Shown here piece after piece: positions 16,374 through 25,663 of a stretch of 64,000 nt of DNA; the first letter of the stretch is position 1; every line of letters starts with the position of its first letter. The stretch covers positions 2,076,001 through 2,140,000 of the forward strand of contig NZ_CP045423.1 in NCBI RefSeq assembly GCF_009363855.1, read 5' to 3'. Under the pieces are notes generated by a model. It made no database searches and was not told where the DNA came from. It was given only the letters and a program-made list of their open reading frames with translations. The stretch is from Microvirga thermotolerans. GTDB taxonomy: Bacteria > Pseudomonadota > Alphaproteobacteria > Rhizobiales > Beijerinckiaceae. The position numbers were made by a program, and so were the translations under genes.

Positions 16374-17291
16374 TCACCGGTCAGGCACGAAAGGCGCCCC
16401 GAGGGAGCCGGGCGCCCCGATGGCGCGCCCGCGGCGCAGGGACAGGAGCAGGAGCGCGAGAATGGTCGCGAGGTAGGGAACGGCGGAGAGCAGCTGCGAG
16501 GGCACTCCGAACTGGGCCGCCTGGGCATGGAGCTGCAGGACGGTCGCCGCGCCGAAGATATAGGCGCCGACCAGCACCCAGCCGGGCCGCCAGGCGGCAA
16601 AGACCACGAGGGCGAGCGCGATCCATCCCCGCCCGGCCGTCATGCCGGGCGACCAGAACCGGGTATAGACGAGGGAGAGATAGGCTCCGGCGAGGCCGGC
16701 GCAGGCCCCTCCGAAGAGAATCGCCAGAAGCCGCGTGCGAAGGACGGGCAGACCCAGGCCGTGGGCGGAGGTGTGATTCTCGCCGATGGAGCGCACCACG
16801 AGGCCCGCTCTCGTCCTGTTGAGGAAGAGCGCGACCGCCACGGTGAGGAGGATCGAGGCATAGACGAACAGGTCCTGCTCGAAGAAAAGGCGCCCCACCA
16901 TCGGGATGTCGCTGAGGCCGGGGACGGAGATCGCCTCCACGGGGGCGCGCCGCGCGCCGACGAAGGGCGCTCCGATGAGGCCCGCGAGGCCGAGGCCGAG
17001 GATGGTGAGGGCAAGGCCGGAGCCGACCTGGTTGGCGGCGAAGCCCAGGACGACCAGGGCGAAGACGAGCGCCATCGCCACGCCCGCCAGGATGCCGGCG
17101 GCGACGCCGACCGGCGTGGAGTCGAAGGTCACGGCCGCCGCGAAGCTGCAGGCGGCCCCCATCGCCATCATCCCTTCGACGCCGAGGTTGAGGACGCCGG
17201 AGCGCTCCGTCACCAGCTCCCCGAGCGCCGCGATGAGCAGCGGCGTCGAGGCGGTGACGATGGTGAGAAGGATGGCCTCGAACGTGGTCAT
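16374..17291 (-). CDS. Nucleoside/simple-sugar ABC transporter permease 2
   Basis: A 305-residue inner-membrane permease of the BPD_transp_2 type (NupQ/YufQ branch). The N-terminal segment ALGELVTERSGVLNLGVEGMM is the hallmark of nucleoside permeases of this group. Eight to ten hydrophobic segments follow and the protein ends in a charged tail (LRRGRAIGAPG). The ATG at 17291 overlaps the upstream permease stop (ATGA), so the two are coupled. It forms the membrane channel with the neighbouring permease. Confidence 0.93.
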   Translation of the reverse strand: MTTFEAILLTIVTASTPLLIAALGELVTERSGVLNLGVEGMMAMGAACSFAAAVTFDSTPVGVAAGILAGVAMALVFALVVLGFAANQVGSGLALTILGLGLAGLIGAPFVGARRAPVEAISVPGLSDIPMVGRLFFEQDLFVYASILLTVAVALFLNRTRAGLVVRSIGENHTSAHGLGLPVLRTRLLAILFGGACAGLAGAYLSLVYTRFWSPGMTAGRGWIALALVVFAAWRPGWVLVGAYIFGAATVLQLHAQAAQFGVPSQLLSAVPYLATILALLLLSLRRGRAIGAPGSLGAPFVPDR

Positions 17292-18364
17292 TTGCCCCCT
17301 CCCCGGCCGACGATGCGGATGCGGTAGCTCACCAGGGCGTCGGCCGAGAGCACGCAGAGAAGAAGGATACCCTGGAACGCCTGCGTCAGGTCCAGCGGCA
17401 GCTTGAGCAGGATCTGGGCGCTCTCGCCGCCGATGAAGGTCAGCGCGACTACCAGCGCCGCGACGAGGATTCCGAAGGGGTTGAGCCTGCCCAGGAAGGC
17501 GACTGTGATGGCCGTGAAGCCGTATCCCGGAGAAATGGAGGGCTGAAGCTGGCCGATCTGTCCGGCCACCTCTCCGATCCCGGCAAGGCCCGCGAGGCCG
17601 CCGGAGATGGCGAATACCGCAAGCGTCGTGCTCTTCGCGCTGAACCCGGCGAAGCGGGCCGCGCGGGGCGCGTCCCCCGTGAGCTTCAGGCGGTATCCGA
17701 AGAGGGTCCGGCCCACCACGAGAGCGGTCACGATCACGGCGATGAGCGCGAAGACGGTCCCGTAATGGACGCGGCTCGTCTCCGCGAGGGTCGGCAGGGT
17801 GGCGGCGGGATCGAAGGTGACCGACTGGGGAAAGTTGAAGCCTTTCGGATCGCGCCAGGGCCCGCGCACGAGATAGTCGAGCAGAAGCTGCGCCACGTAG
17901 ACGAGCATGAGGCTCGTGAGGATCTCGTTCACGCCGAAACGGGTCTTCAGGAAGGCGGGGATGAGGCCCCAGAGCATCCCGCCGAGAATGCCGAGGGCGA
18001 GCATGAGGGGAAGCACCCATGCCCCCGCCTCGGTCCCGTGGGTGCGCAGCGCCAGCCAGCCGCCGAGGATCGCCCCGATCACGTATTGCCCCTCGGCCCC
18101 GATGTTCCAGAGATTGGCGCGGAAGCAGTAGGACAGGCCGATGGCGATGAGGGCGAGCGGCGTCGCCTTCACCAGGAGCTCCTGGATCGACCAGGGATCG
18201 CTCAGGGGCTGCGTGACGTAGACCTGGAAGGCGGCGATCGGGGAGCGGCCGAGGAGCCAGATCACGAGACCCGCGATGAGAAAGGCCGTCACGAAGGCGA
18301 CGACGGGCGCAAGCGCGCGCATCGCGGGCGCCACGGATGCGCGCGGCGTCAGCTCAAGGCGCAT
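17288..18364 (-). CDS. Nucleoside/simple-sugar ABC transporter permease 1
   Basis: A 358-residue permease (NupP/YufP branch) with about ten membrane spans. Typical blocks are YCFRANLWNIGAEGQYVIGA and LKTRFGVNEILTSLMLVYVA. The ATG at 18364 has GAGG six bases upstream and lies inside the last codons of the ATPase gene; an ATG at 18376 is also in frame. The stop overlaps the second permease gene by 4 bases. Confidence 0.93.
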   Translation of the reverse strand: MRLELTPRASVAPAMRALAPVVAFVTAFLIAGLVIWLLGRSPIAAFQVYVTQPLSDPWSIQELLVKATPLALIAIGLSYCFRANLWNIGAEGQYVIGAILGGWLALRTHGTEAGAWVLPLMLALGILGGMLWGLIPAFLKTRFGVNEILTSLMLVYVAQLLLDYLVRGPWRDPKGFNFPQSVTFDPAATLPTLAETSRVHYGTVFALIAVIVTALVVGRTLFGYRLKLTGDAPRAARFAGFSAKSTTLAVFAISGGLAGLAGIGEVAGQIGQLQPSISPGYGFTAITVAFLGRLNPFGILVAALVVALTFIGGESAQILLKLPLDLTQAFQGILLLCVLSADALVSYRIRIVGRGGGK

Positions 18365-19898
18365 GAGAGGCCTCATGCAATTGCGTTTCTCCCAGCATTT
18401 CGAGGCCGACCGCTTCCCTCGTCCATTCGGAGATGCTCCTCAACGGGCTCAGGCGGCCTTGGTGAATGACCGCCATCCTGTCGGCGATCTCGAACAGCTC
18501 GTCCAGGTCCTGGCTGACGACCACGACCGCGCTGCCCTCCCCGGCGAGATCGACGAGGGCCTGGCGGATCAGCCGCGCCGCGCCGGCGTCGACGCCCCAG
18601 GTCGGCTGGTCGACCACCAGCAGCTTCGGCCGCCGGATGATCTCCCGGCCGATGACGAATTTCTGAAGGTTGCCGCCGGAGAGCTTGCGCGCCTGCGGGT
18701 CGCTCTCCGGGGTGCGGACGTCGAAGCCCTTCACGATGGACTGCGCCAGCCGCCGGGCGGCGTCGATCAGGATGAAGCCGGACCGGCTGACCTCGGCGGC
18801 CGCATGGGAGATGAGCGTGTTCTCGCTCAGGCGATGGGTCGGCGCCGCCGCATGGCCCAGCCGCTCCTCGGGAACGAAGGCGGCGCCCAGGCGGCGGCGG
18901 GCGTCGATCCCTTCCGTTCCGCAGTCCCGGCCGGCGATGCGGATGACCTCGGGACGGTCGGCCGGACGTTCGCCGGAGAGGGCGGCGAAGAGTTCGCTCT
19001 GCCCGTTGCCGGCGACTCCCGCGATGCCGACGACCTCGCCCGCGCGGGCGCTGAGGAAGATATCGTGAAGGGACTGGCCGTGCAGACTGCCGGCGGGCAT
19101 GGAGAGGCCGCGAACCTCGAGCATCTCTCCCCGCGGCCGGTGCGGAGTGCCCGAACGGACCTCCCCGACCTCGGCTCCGACCATCATCGCGGCGATCTCC
19201 CGCGCGCTCTTCGCGCGCGGATCGAGGGTTCCGACCACCCGCCCGCCACGCAGGATCGTCGCGCGGCGGCAGAGGCGGCGGACCTCTTCGAGCTTGTGGG
19301 AGATGTAGAGGATGGAGCAGCCGTCCGCCGCCAGCTTGTCCAGCGTGCCGAAGAGGTGCTCGGCCTCCTGCGGCGTCAGCACGGAGGTCGGCTCGTCGAG
19401 GATGAGGAGGCGCGGGTTCTGGAGCAGGCAGCGGACGATCTCGATGCGCTGCCGTTCGCCTGCCGACAGGGTCCACACCGCTCGGTCCGGTTCCAGGGCA
19501 AGCCCGTAGGCGCGGCTGATGTCGCCGAGCCGCGCCCGAACGCGGGCGAGCGTCCAGTCGTTCGACAAGGCGACCGTGATGTTCTCGGCGACGGTCATTT
19601 CTTCGAAGAGGGAGAAGTGCTGGAACACCATGCCGATGCCCAGCGCCCGCGCCTCCACCGGCGAGCCGATGGAGACTGGCCGCCCCTCCCAGAGAATCTG
19701 CCCCGCGCTCGGCTCGATGACGCCGTAGAGGATCTTCACGAGCGTGGACTTGCCGGCGCCGTTCTCCCCCAGCAGCGCATGGATCTCGCTCCGCTCGATC
19801 GAGAGGTCGATGCTGTCGTTGGCCAGGAGGTCGCCGTAGCGCTTGCTGATGCCTTTCAGCTCGACGAGGGGCCGCGATGATGAAACGTTTGCCGTCAC
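18354..19898 (-). CDS. Nucleoside/simple-sugar ABC transporter ATP-binding protein (two NBDs)
   Basis: A 514-residue protein with two ABC nucleotide-binding domains, as in NupO/RbsA-type ATPases. The first domain has Walker A GENGAGKST (44-52), signature LSAGERQRIEI and Walker B LLILDEPTSVL. The second has a degenerate P-loop region (GVAGNGQSELF), signature LSGGNLQKFVIGRE and LLVVDQPTWGVD; this asymmetry is normal for the family. The start appears to be GTG at 19898. It is the first gene of a four-gene transporter operon. Nucleoside specificity follows from the BMP partner; sugar import is the alternative. Confidence 0.94.
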   Translation of the reverse strand: MTANVSSSRPLVELKGISKRYGDLLANDSIDLSIERSEIHALLGENGAGKSTLVKILYGVIEPSAGQILWEGRPVSIGSPVEARALGIGMVFQHFSLFEEMTVAENITVALSNDWTLARVRARLGDISRAYGLALEPDRAVWTLSAGERQRIEIVRCLLQNPRLLILDEPTSVLTPQEAEHLFGTLDKLAADGCSILYISHKLEEVRRLCRRATILRGGRVVGTLDPRAKSAREIAAMMVGAEVGEVRSGTPHRPRGEMLEVRGLSMPAGSLHGQSLHDIFLSARAGEVVGIAGVAGNGQSELFAALSGERPADRPEVIRIAGRDCGTEGIDARRRLGAAFVPEERLGHAAAPTHRLSENTLISHAAAEVSRSGFILIDAARRLAQSIVKGFDVRTPESDPQARKLSGGNLQKFVIGREIIRRPKLLVVDQPTWGVDAGAARLIRQALVDLAGEGSAVVVVSQDLDELFEIADRMAVIHQGRLSPLRSISEWTREAVGLEMLGETQLHEASHAP

Positions 19899-20102
19899 GC
19901 ACTACGACTCTGGCTTGAGAACTATGGACCGTCGACACGGAACCTGATGGCAGCTTGCGCAGCAGGCGACAAGCCGGTTCCGGCATCGACTTCCCCCGGG
20001 GAATGGATCATAGGGACGAGGCGTGCCGGTCGGCAATGGCGAATGCTTCGTTTATTGTGGGTCGCGAGTCCCTTTCCACTTCCAGGGCCATGAGGAAACC
20101 AC

Positions 20103-21311
20103 GTGTCGGAACGAACCCATGACATCGTCGTCGTCGGCGCCGGGGCTGCGGGGCTCTGCGCCGCCCTCGCCTTCGCCCGCGACGGGTACAGGACGGCTCT
20201 CGTCGGCGCCCTCGATGCACGGCGGGACGGACGGACCGTGGCGCTGCTCAACGGCTCGGTCCGCTTTCTCGAGGCCCTCGGCGTCTGGCCGTCGGTGAGG
20301 GCCGAGGCCGCGCCCCTCGAAACCATGCGGATCGTGGACGACACGGGCAGCCTCTTCCGACCGCCGCCCGCCTCCTTCCGCGCCTCCGAGATCGGTCTCG
20401 ACGCGTTCGGCTGGAACGTCGAGAACGTCGCTCTCGTGGAGAGGCTCGCCGCGGCCGCGGAGCGCCAGGAGCATCTGACCCTGTTTCCGGACCAGGCGAC
20501 GGGCTTCGCCGCAGGAAGGGACGAGGCGGTCGTGAACCTCTCGGCGGGCGATCCCCTCAAGGGCAGCCTCGTCGTGGCCGCGGACGGCCGCAATTCGCGG
20601 CTGCGTCAGGCGGCGGGGATCGAGGCGCGGACCTGGTCCTATCCGCAATCGGCGGTGACGGCGCTCCTCGCCCACGAACGCGCCCACCGGGACGTCTCGA
20701 CCGAGTTCCACACCCGCCACGGCCCGTTCACGCTGGTTCCCCTGCCCGGCCGGCGCTCGAGCCTGGTCTGGGTCGCTAAGACGGAGGAGGCGGAGCGCCT
20801 TTCCGCCCTCGACGACGAGCGTCTCGCCCTCGCCATCGAGCGCCAGGCCCACTCGATCCTCGGAGCGATGCGCCTCGACGGCCCCCGGGGGCTCGTTCCC
20901 ATGACGGGGCTCTCCGTCACGCGGTTCGTGGCCCCGCGGCTCGCCCTGGTCGGCGAGGCGGCCCATGTTTTCCCGCCGATCGGAGCGCAGGGCCTCAACC
21001 TGGGCCTGCGCGACGTGGCTGCGCTGCGGGATGCGGTGGTCGATGCCGGAGACGAAGGGCACGAGCCCGGATCCGACGATGCGCTCCGCCGCTACCAGCG
21101 CGGTCGGGACCTCGACGTGCGTCTGCGGACGGCGGCGGTGGACGGCCTCAACCGCACCCTCCTCGCCGGGCTCCTGCCCGCCGACTTCCTGCGCGGCGCA
21201 GGGCTTTTGACCCTGAGCCATGTCGGCCCTCTGCGCCGCGCGGTCATGCGCGAGGGCGTCACGCCGCGATTCGGGGTGCCCCGCCTCATGCAGGAGGCAT
21301 CGGCCGCCTAA
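20103..21311 (+). CDS. UbiH/COQ6-family FAD-dependent hydroxylase
   Basis: A 402-residue class A flavin monooxygenase. The N-terminal GxGxxG is VVVGAGAAGLCAAL. The DG motif is VAADGRNSRLRQAAG and the FAD-binding GD/GE motif is LVGEAAHVFPPIGAQGLNLGLRD. This last motif is typical of the UbiH/UbiF/VisC family, which hydroxylates the ubiquinone ring at the inner membrane. The stretch DGRTVALLNGSVRFLEALG matches alphaproteobacterial members often called ubiquinone hydroxylase. Which ring carbon is hydroxylated cannot be read. Its TAA overlaps the stop of the convergent AEC transporter gene by three bases. Confidence 0.88.
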   Translation: MSERTHDIVVVGAGAAGLCAALAFARDGYRTALVGALDARRDGRTVALLNGSVRFLEALGVWPSVRAEAAPLETMRIVDDTGSLFRPPPASFRASEIGLDAFGWNVENVALVERLAAAAERQEHLTLFPDQATGFAAGRDEAVVNLSAGDPLKGSLVVAADGRNSRLRQAAGIEARTWSYPQSAVTALLAHERAHRDVSTEFHTRHGPFTLVPLPGRRSSLVWVAKTEEAERLSALDDERLALAIERQAHSILGAMRLDGPRGLVPMTGLSVTRFVAPRLALVGEAAHVFPPIGAQGLNLGLRDVAALRDAVVDAGDEGHEPGSDDALRRYQRGRDLDVRLRTAAVDGLNRTLLAGLLPADFLRGAGLLTLSHVGPLRRAVMREGVTPRFGVPRLMQEASAA

Positions 21312-22276
21312 GGAAGCAGGTCGTAGGGCAGCGCGCCGATCCGGATGGCGTAGAGAAGCGCCGTCAGGGAGAGCATGGAAGCGACGGTGCCCACGAGGAC
21401 GCAGGCCGAGGCCCGCTCCACCCCCACGTTGTACTGGGTCGAGATCACGAAGATGTTCAGAGCCGGCGGCAGGGCCGCCATGGTGACGGCGGCATAGGTC
21501 CAGACCGGACCGAAATTCCCCAGCGCCGAGAGAAGCCCCCAGACCATGAAGGGGTGCAGGACCAGCTTGACGAGGACGAGGGCGGGCACCTCTCCCGGAA
21601 TGCGCCGGAGCGGACGCAGCGCCACGGTCACGCCGAGGATGAACAGGGCGCAGGGCGCGGCCGCGCCGGAGAGCCATGTCACCATCTGGTTGAGGGCCGG
21701 GGGGAGTTCCAGGTGCAGATAGCTGGCGGTCACGCCCAGCGCCGTCGCCACGTTGAAGGGGTGCGTGAGGACGCGCCAGACGATCCGCCGCAGGGTCGCG
21801 CCGAGGCTCAGCTTCTCCAGTCCCGCTACGGACATCAGCAGGGGCACGAGGGAGAACAGGAGCAGGTTGTCGAACACGAAGATCAGGACGACCGGGGCGC
21901 TGGCGGCGCTGCCGATGGCCGCGAGCACCAGGGGCGGCCCCATGTACCCGATATTCGAATAGGAGCCCGCCACCCCCTGCATCACCGATTGGGCCATGTC
22001 CTTCGTATGGCGCCAGCCGGCGGCGAAGGAGAGCAGGAAGGCGCAGAAGGTCGCCGTCGTCGTGGCCAGCACGAAGGACCAGTTCGTCAACTGGTCCAGG
22101 GATTTATCGGCGATCAGCCGGAAGAACAGGCAGGGCAGCGCCACATAGATGAGGAAGAACTGCATCCAGGCAAGCCCGGCCTCCGGCTGCTTGACGATCC
22201 TGCCGCAGAGGAAGCCGAGGCCAATCAGCCCGAAGAACGGCGCAAGAAGATTGATCAGCCCGAGCAGGTCGGACAT
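21308..22276 (-). CDS. AEC-family transporter (auxin efflux carrier superfamily)
   Basis: A 322-residue membrane protein with about ten hydrophobic segments in two repeated halves, as in the AEC/membrane transport protein family (PF03547). The start LLGLINLLAPFFGLIGLGFLCGR and the GSYSNIGYMGPPLVLAAIG stretch, with its conserved Asn-Gly-Pro loop, are characteristic. Family members export or import small organic acids such as malate or malonate; the substrate here is unknown. The gene converges on the UbiH-like gene with overlapping stop codons and is transcribed alone. Confidence 0.88.
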   Translation of the reverse strand: MSDLLGLINLLAPFFGLIGLGFLCGRIVKQPEAGLAWMQFFLIYVALPCLFFRLIADKSLDQLTNWSFVLATTTATFCAFLLSFAAGWRHTKDMAQSVMQGVAGSYSNIGYMGPPLVLAAIGSAASAPVVLIFVFDNLLLFSLVPLLMSVAGLEKLSLGATLRRIVWRVLTHPFNVATALGVTASYLHLELPPALNQMVTWLSGAAAPCALFILGVTVALRPLRRIPGEVPALVLVKLVLHPFMVWGLLSALGNFGPVWTYAAVTMAALPPALNIFVISTQYNVGVERASACVLVGTVASMLSLTALLYAIRIGALPYDLLP

Positions 22277-22414
22277 CGGGGCCCCCGTCGCAGAATCGCT
22301 CGAGGGCTCTTCTGGCCGGTTTCCGGAGGAGCGGCAATGCCGACCGGGACAGAGGCGCCGTCGCGAGGCGCAACCCTCGCGGTCGCGGGACGGCCATGCG
22401 CCGCGGCGCCGGAA

Positions 22415-22443
22415 TTTGGAGAATTTCCTCGGACTCTCTATAT
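22415..22443 (+). promoter_or_regulatory. Candidate hspQ promoter
   Basis: TTTGGA (22415-22420), a 17-base spacer and CTATAT (22438-22443) lie just upstream of the hspQ Shine-Dalgarno. The -10 box resembles both housekeeping and RpoH-type promoters of alphaproteobacteria. Confidence 0.4.
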
Positions 22444-22464
22444 CTCAGGCATGGAGTTCGAGTC

Positions 22465-22794
22465 ATGAAAGCGGGTTTTGCCAAATTCGCGATCGGCCAG
22501 GTCGTCAAGCACAGGCTTTTCGATTTCCGGGGTCTGATCTTCGATGTGGACCCGGAATTCGACAATACCGAGGAGTGGTGGCTGTCGATCCCGGAGGAGA
22601 TCCGGCCGCGCAAGGACCAGCCCTTCTACCATCTCTTCGCGGAGAACGCCGAGAGCGAGTACATCGCCTATGTCTCGGAGCAGAACCTGGTGCCGGACCC
22701 TTCGGCCGAGCCTCTGCGCAACCCCATGATCGAGGAGATGTTCGACCGTGACGAGCGCGGCCTTTATCGGGCCAAGCCCATTCTGGCCCATTGA
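22465..22794 (+). CDS. hspQ: Heat shock protein HspQ
   Basis: A 109-residue protein of the HspQ/YccV-like family. The core FAIGQVVKHRLFDFRGLIFDVDPEF, then EEWW and DQPFYHLFAEN, and finally YIAYVSEQNLV, is highly characteristic. In enterics HspQ promotes proteolysis through Lon and is heat induced. The ATG at 22465 has GGAG upstream; the frame is open further up but without similarity. A shared hairpin terminator separates it from the convergent ialB-like gene. Confidence 0.95.
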   Translation: MKAGFAKFAIGQVVKHRLFDFRGLIFDVDPEFDNTEEWWLSIPEEIRPRKDQPFYHLFAENAESEYIAYVSEQNLVPDPSAEPLRNPMIEEMFDRDERGLYRAKPILAH

Positions 22795-22817
22795 TCCCGA
22801 GGCCCTGCCCTCAATGA

Positions 22818-22845
22818 GAAACGCCGGGCGAAAGCCCGGCGTTTC
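22818..22845. terminator. Bidirectional terminator between hspQ and ialB-like gene
   Basis: A perfect 12-bp stem GAAACGCCGGGC/GCCCGGCGTTTC with a GAAA tetraloop lies between two convergent genes. The A/T-ended arms give short U runs in both directions. Confidence 0.85.
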
Positions 22846-22865
22846 CGATTCTGAGTGTCGAGGCC

Positions 22866-23627
22866 TTACGGCTTCGGAGCCTGGGCCGCGGGAGCCGCAG
22901 GCGCCGCGGAGGCATCGCCGCCGAGCTTCTTGCGGAGTTCCTCGCTCTTCTTCTCGAGCTCTTCCTGCAGCTTCTTCTGCTGCTCCTCGAGCACCTTCGG
23001 ATCGATCGGCGGGCCGTCGAAGGCCTTGCCGAAGCCGGCGGCAGGCACTGCGAAGGTGACGAGGCGGCCGGCCTGGTTCTGAACGCTCACGTTGAGGTTC
23101 TGGCCCTTCTTCATGGCGGCCACGAAGTCGTCCTTCACCTCGGCCTCGGCGAAGCAGCCGTTCGGGAAGCAGATCGCGTACTTGCCGTCGGTCGGCGCGC
23201 CCTGGTCGACCGTGAAGCGGATGCCGGGCTGCAGGAGGAGACCCAGGGGCATCAGGAAGCGGACGATCTTCTTGTTCTGCGGACCCTTCACGTCATAGAG
23301 CGCCACGGCCAGGACGGGCTGGCCCTGGTCGGACACGAAGTCGCGGGTGGTGTAGCAGATCTCCGAGTTGGTGCCCTGGTCCTTGCCGCAGACCTTCGTC
23401 CACTCCGGCTGGGAGGGCTCGGCCTTCACCTGAACGACCATCGGCCCGTTGTTCTGGGGCTGCTGAGCCTGCTGCGCCGGCTGGGCCTGCGCTGCGGGGG
23501 GCTTTGCGGGAGCGGGCGCAGCAGGCTTCGTCTGCGCCAGAGCCGGCGCCGCACTCAGGATGAGTGCCATGGCCGTGGTCAGGCCACGGGTGCCCCCCAG
23601 GCTCGCGAGGCGGGTCGCGAAAGACAT
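22866..23627 (-). CDS. Invasion-associated locus B (IalB) family protein
   Basis: A 253-residue exported protein. The signal peptide ends at ALAQ near residue 31 and is followed by a Pro/Ala/Gln linker. The IalB domain (PF06776) spans about residues 65-200, with SEICYTTRDFVSDQGQP, PLGLLLQPGIRFTVDQG and YAICFPNGCFAEAEV. Cysteines in the ICFPNGCF block probably form a disulfide. A charged coiled coil (KVLEEQQKKLQEELEKKSEELRKKL) and an Ala/Pro tail end the protein. Family members are periplasmic and widespread in non-pathogenic Rhizobiales, so the invasion label is historical. The ATG at 23627 has AGAGGAT upstream. Confidence 0.92.
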   Translation of the reverse strand: MSFATRLASLGGTRGLTTAMALILSAAPALAQTKPAAPAPAKPPAAQAQPAQQAQQPQNNGPMVVQVKAEPSQPEWTKVCGKDQGTNSEICYTTRDFVSDQGQPVLAVALYDVKGPQNKKIVRFLMPLGLLLQPGIRFTVDQGAPTDGKYAICFPNGCFAEAEVKDDFVAAMKKGQNLNVSVQNQAGRLVTFAVPAAGFGKAFDGPPIDPKVLEEQQKKLQEELEKKSEELRKKLGGDASAAPAAPAAQAPKP

Positions 23628-23803
23628 GTCGTAGATCCTCTTTTCAGTCGAAAGGTCGGCTTCTGGATTGGCCGTATACTCGGCGCGGGCTGTAACCTTC
23701 AAGGGAAGGGTTGAATCTTTGCCGATTAAGGCGAAGACATGACGTGTGGCGCTCCTTTAACCTTTCGTGGGCTAGGTTTCCAGTCGCTCCGGGCAAATTT
23801 CTA

Positions 23804-23809
23804 TATAAT
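23804..23809 (+). promoter_or_regulatory. Candidate -10 box for the peptide-binding protein gene
   Basis: TATAAT, 46 bp before the ATG at 23855, in an otherwise GC-rich region. No good -35 hexamer is placed upstream. Confidence 0.35.
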
Positions 23810-23854
23810 GTTCCACCCGCACCTCACCCGGAGCAGGAGCGCCACGAGGCCCGC

Positions 23855-25663
23855 ATGCGGCCATCACGTCGAGAAATGCTGGGAATCCTCGCCGCCTCGC
23901 CCCTCGCCTGGGCGGGGTCCGCGCTGCCGGCTTCCGCAACGGAGCGGCATGGAATCGCCATGCACGGGGAGCCGGCCCTGCCCGCCGGGTTCCCTCACCT
24001 GCCCTATGCCAACCCCGACGCGCCCCGCGGCGGGCGAATCATCCTCGCCCTCCAGGGCAGCTTCGACAGCCTCAATCCGCTGATCGTGCTCGGCGTCGCG
24101 CCCGACGTGGTGCCGCGCTATGTCCTCCAGAGCATGATGATGCGCTCCCTCGACGAGCCCTTCACGGTCTACGGGCTCGTGGCCCGGTCGGCCGAGATGC
24201 CGGAGGACCGCAGCGCGGTCACCTTCAACCTCGACCCGCGGGCGCGCTTCTCGGACGGGCGCCCCCTCACGGCGGAAGACGTTCGCTTCACCTTCGAGCT
24301 GCTGCGGAAGCACGGGAAACCCTTCCACCGGTCGAGCTTCGGGCAGGCCCGGTCCGTCACGGTGGAAACGCCGCATCGGATCCGGTTCGACCTGACCGGC
24401 GCCAACGACCGCGAACTGCCCCTCAACATCGCCATGATGCCGATCTTCGCGGCCCACGCCACGGACCCGGAGACCTTCGGCAGCACCACCCTTACGCCGC
24501 CCGTCGGCTCCGGTCCCTACCGGATCGCCGAGGTGAGACCGGGCGAGCGCATCGTCCTGAGACGGCGGGAGGACTATTGGGGCAAGGACCTGCCGATCGT
24601 GCGCGGCCTCTTCAACTTCGACGAGATCCGGTACGATTTCTATCGTGACGCCAATACGATGTTCGAGGCCTTTAAGGCAGGACTTTATGACTTCCGGCTG
24701 GAGGGGGACCCGGACCGGTGGTCGACGGGATACGACTTTCCGGCCCTCCGGGAGGGGAGGGTCGCCGTGGAGAGCCTGCCCATCCGCACCCCGAAGGGGA
24801 TGAACGGATTCGTCTTCAACACGCGCCGCGCCATCTTCGCGGACATGCGCGTCCGGGAGGCGCTCGGCCATCTCTTCGACTTCGGGTGGGTGAACCGGAA
24901 TCTCTACCATGGCCTCCTCACCCGGTCGGACAGCTATTTCGCCGGATCGGACCTCTCCTCCGCAGGAAGGCCGGCGGGCGAGCAGGAACGCTCCCTGCTC
25001 GCTCCCTTCCCGGACGCCGTCCGGCCCGACATTCTCGAGGGGCGCTGGGCGCCGCCGTCGTCGGACGGCTCCGGACGCGACCGGGAACAGGCCCGGGAGG
25101 CCCTCCGGATCCTGGACGACGCGGGCTGGGCGCTCCGGAACGGAACGCTCCGCCGCAAGGACAACGGCGAGCCTTTCACGTTCGAGATGCTGGTCAATTC
25201 CCGCCAGCAGGAGAGGCTCGCCCTGAATTTCGCCCAGTCCCTCGCCCGCATCGGGATCGCCGCGAGGGTGCGCCTGGTGGATGACGTCCAGTACTGGCGG
25301 CGGCTCTCCACCTTCGACTTCGACATGGTGCAATGGGTCTGGCCCGCCTCCGCCTCCCCCGGGAACGAGCAGCGCAACCGCTGGAGCAGCACCGCCGCCC
25401 AGCGGGGCGGTTCGCTGAACTATTCGGGGGCGTCGTCCCCCGCCATCGACCGGATGATCGATGCCCTTCTGGAAGCCCGGACCCGTGAGGATTTCGTCGC
25501 CGCCGTCCGGGCCCTGGATCGCGTTCTCCTGTCGGGATTCTACGTCGTTCCCCTGTTTTACGTGAACGATCAATGGCTTGCCTATCGCACCGGCCTCAAG
25601 CGCCCGGAGCGGCTGCCTTTCCTGGGCACCAACATCGACACCTGGTGGTGGCAGGCGCGATAG
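23855..25663 (+). CDS. Extracellular solute-binding protein family 5 (YejA-like, peptide/oligopeptide)
   Basis: A 602-residue SBP_bac_5 protein. The N-terminus MRPSRREMLGILAASPLAWAG is a Tat-type signal (SRREML then a hydrophobic core), cut near ASA. The mature part begins with the YejA-like HGIAMHGEPALPAGFPHLPYANPDAP. Later blocks such as FNLDPRARFSDGRPLTAEDVRFTFE and VGSGPYRIAEVRPGERIVLRRREDYWG are typical of peptide-binding proteins. No permease or ATPase gene is adjacent, so it is an orphan receptor that must use a transporter encoded elsewhere. The ATG at 23855 has GAGG six bases upstream. Confidence 0.92.
   Translation: MRPSRREMLGILAASPLAWAGSALPASATERHGIAMHGEPALPAGFPHLPYANPDAPRGGRIILALQGSFDSLNPLIVLGVAPDVVPRYVLQSMMMRSLDEPFTVYGLVARSAEMPEDRSAVTFNLDPRARFSDGRPLTAEDVRFTFELLRKHGKPFHRSSFGQARSVTVETPHRIRFDLTGANDRELPLNIAMMPIFAAHATDPETFGSTTLTPPVGSGPYRIAEVRPGERIVLRRREDYWGKDLPIVRGLFNFDEIRYDFYRDANTMFEAFKAGLYDFRLEGDPDRWSTGYDFPALREGRVAVESLPIRTPKGMNGFVFNTRRAIFADMRVREALGHLFDFGWVNRNLYHGLLTRSDSYFAGSDLSSAGRPAGEQERSLLAPFPDAVRPDILEGRWAPPSSDGSGRDREQAREALRILDDAGWALRNGTLRRKDNGEPFTFEMLVNSRQQERLALNFAQSLARIGIAARVRLVDDVQYWRRLSTFDFDMVQWVWPASASPGNEQRNRWSSTAAQRGGSLNYSGASSPAIDRMIDALLEARTREDFVAAVRALDRVLLSGFYVVPLFYVNDQWLAYRTGLKRPERLPFLGTNIDTWWWQAR

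Noticed and set aside
20103..21311. UbiH-like monooxygenase as part of the aromatic-degradation system
   Set aside because: Its GEAAHVFPPIGAQG motif is that of ubiquinone hydroxylases and it lies more than 20 kb from the aromatic cluster, with no shared operator motif upstream.
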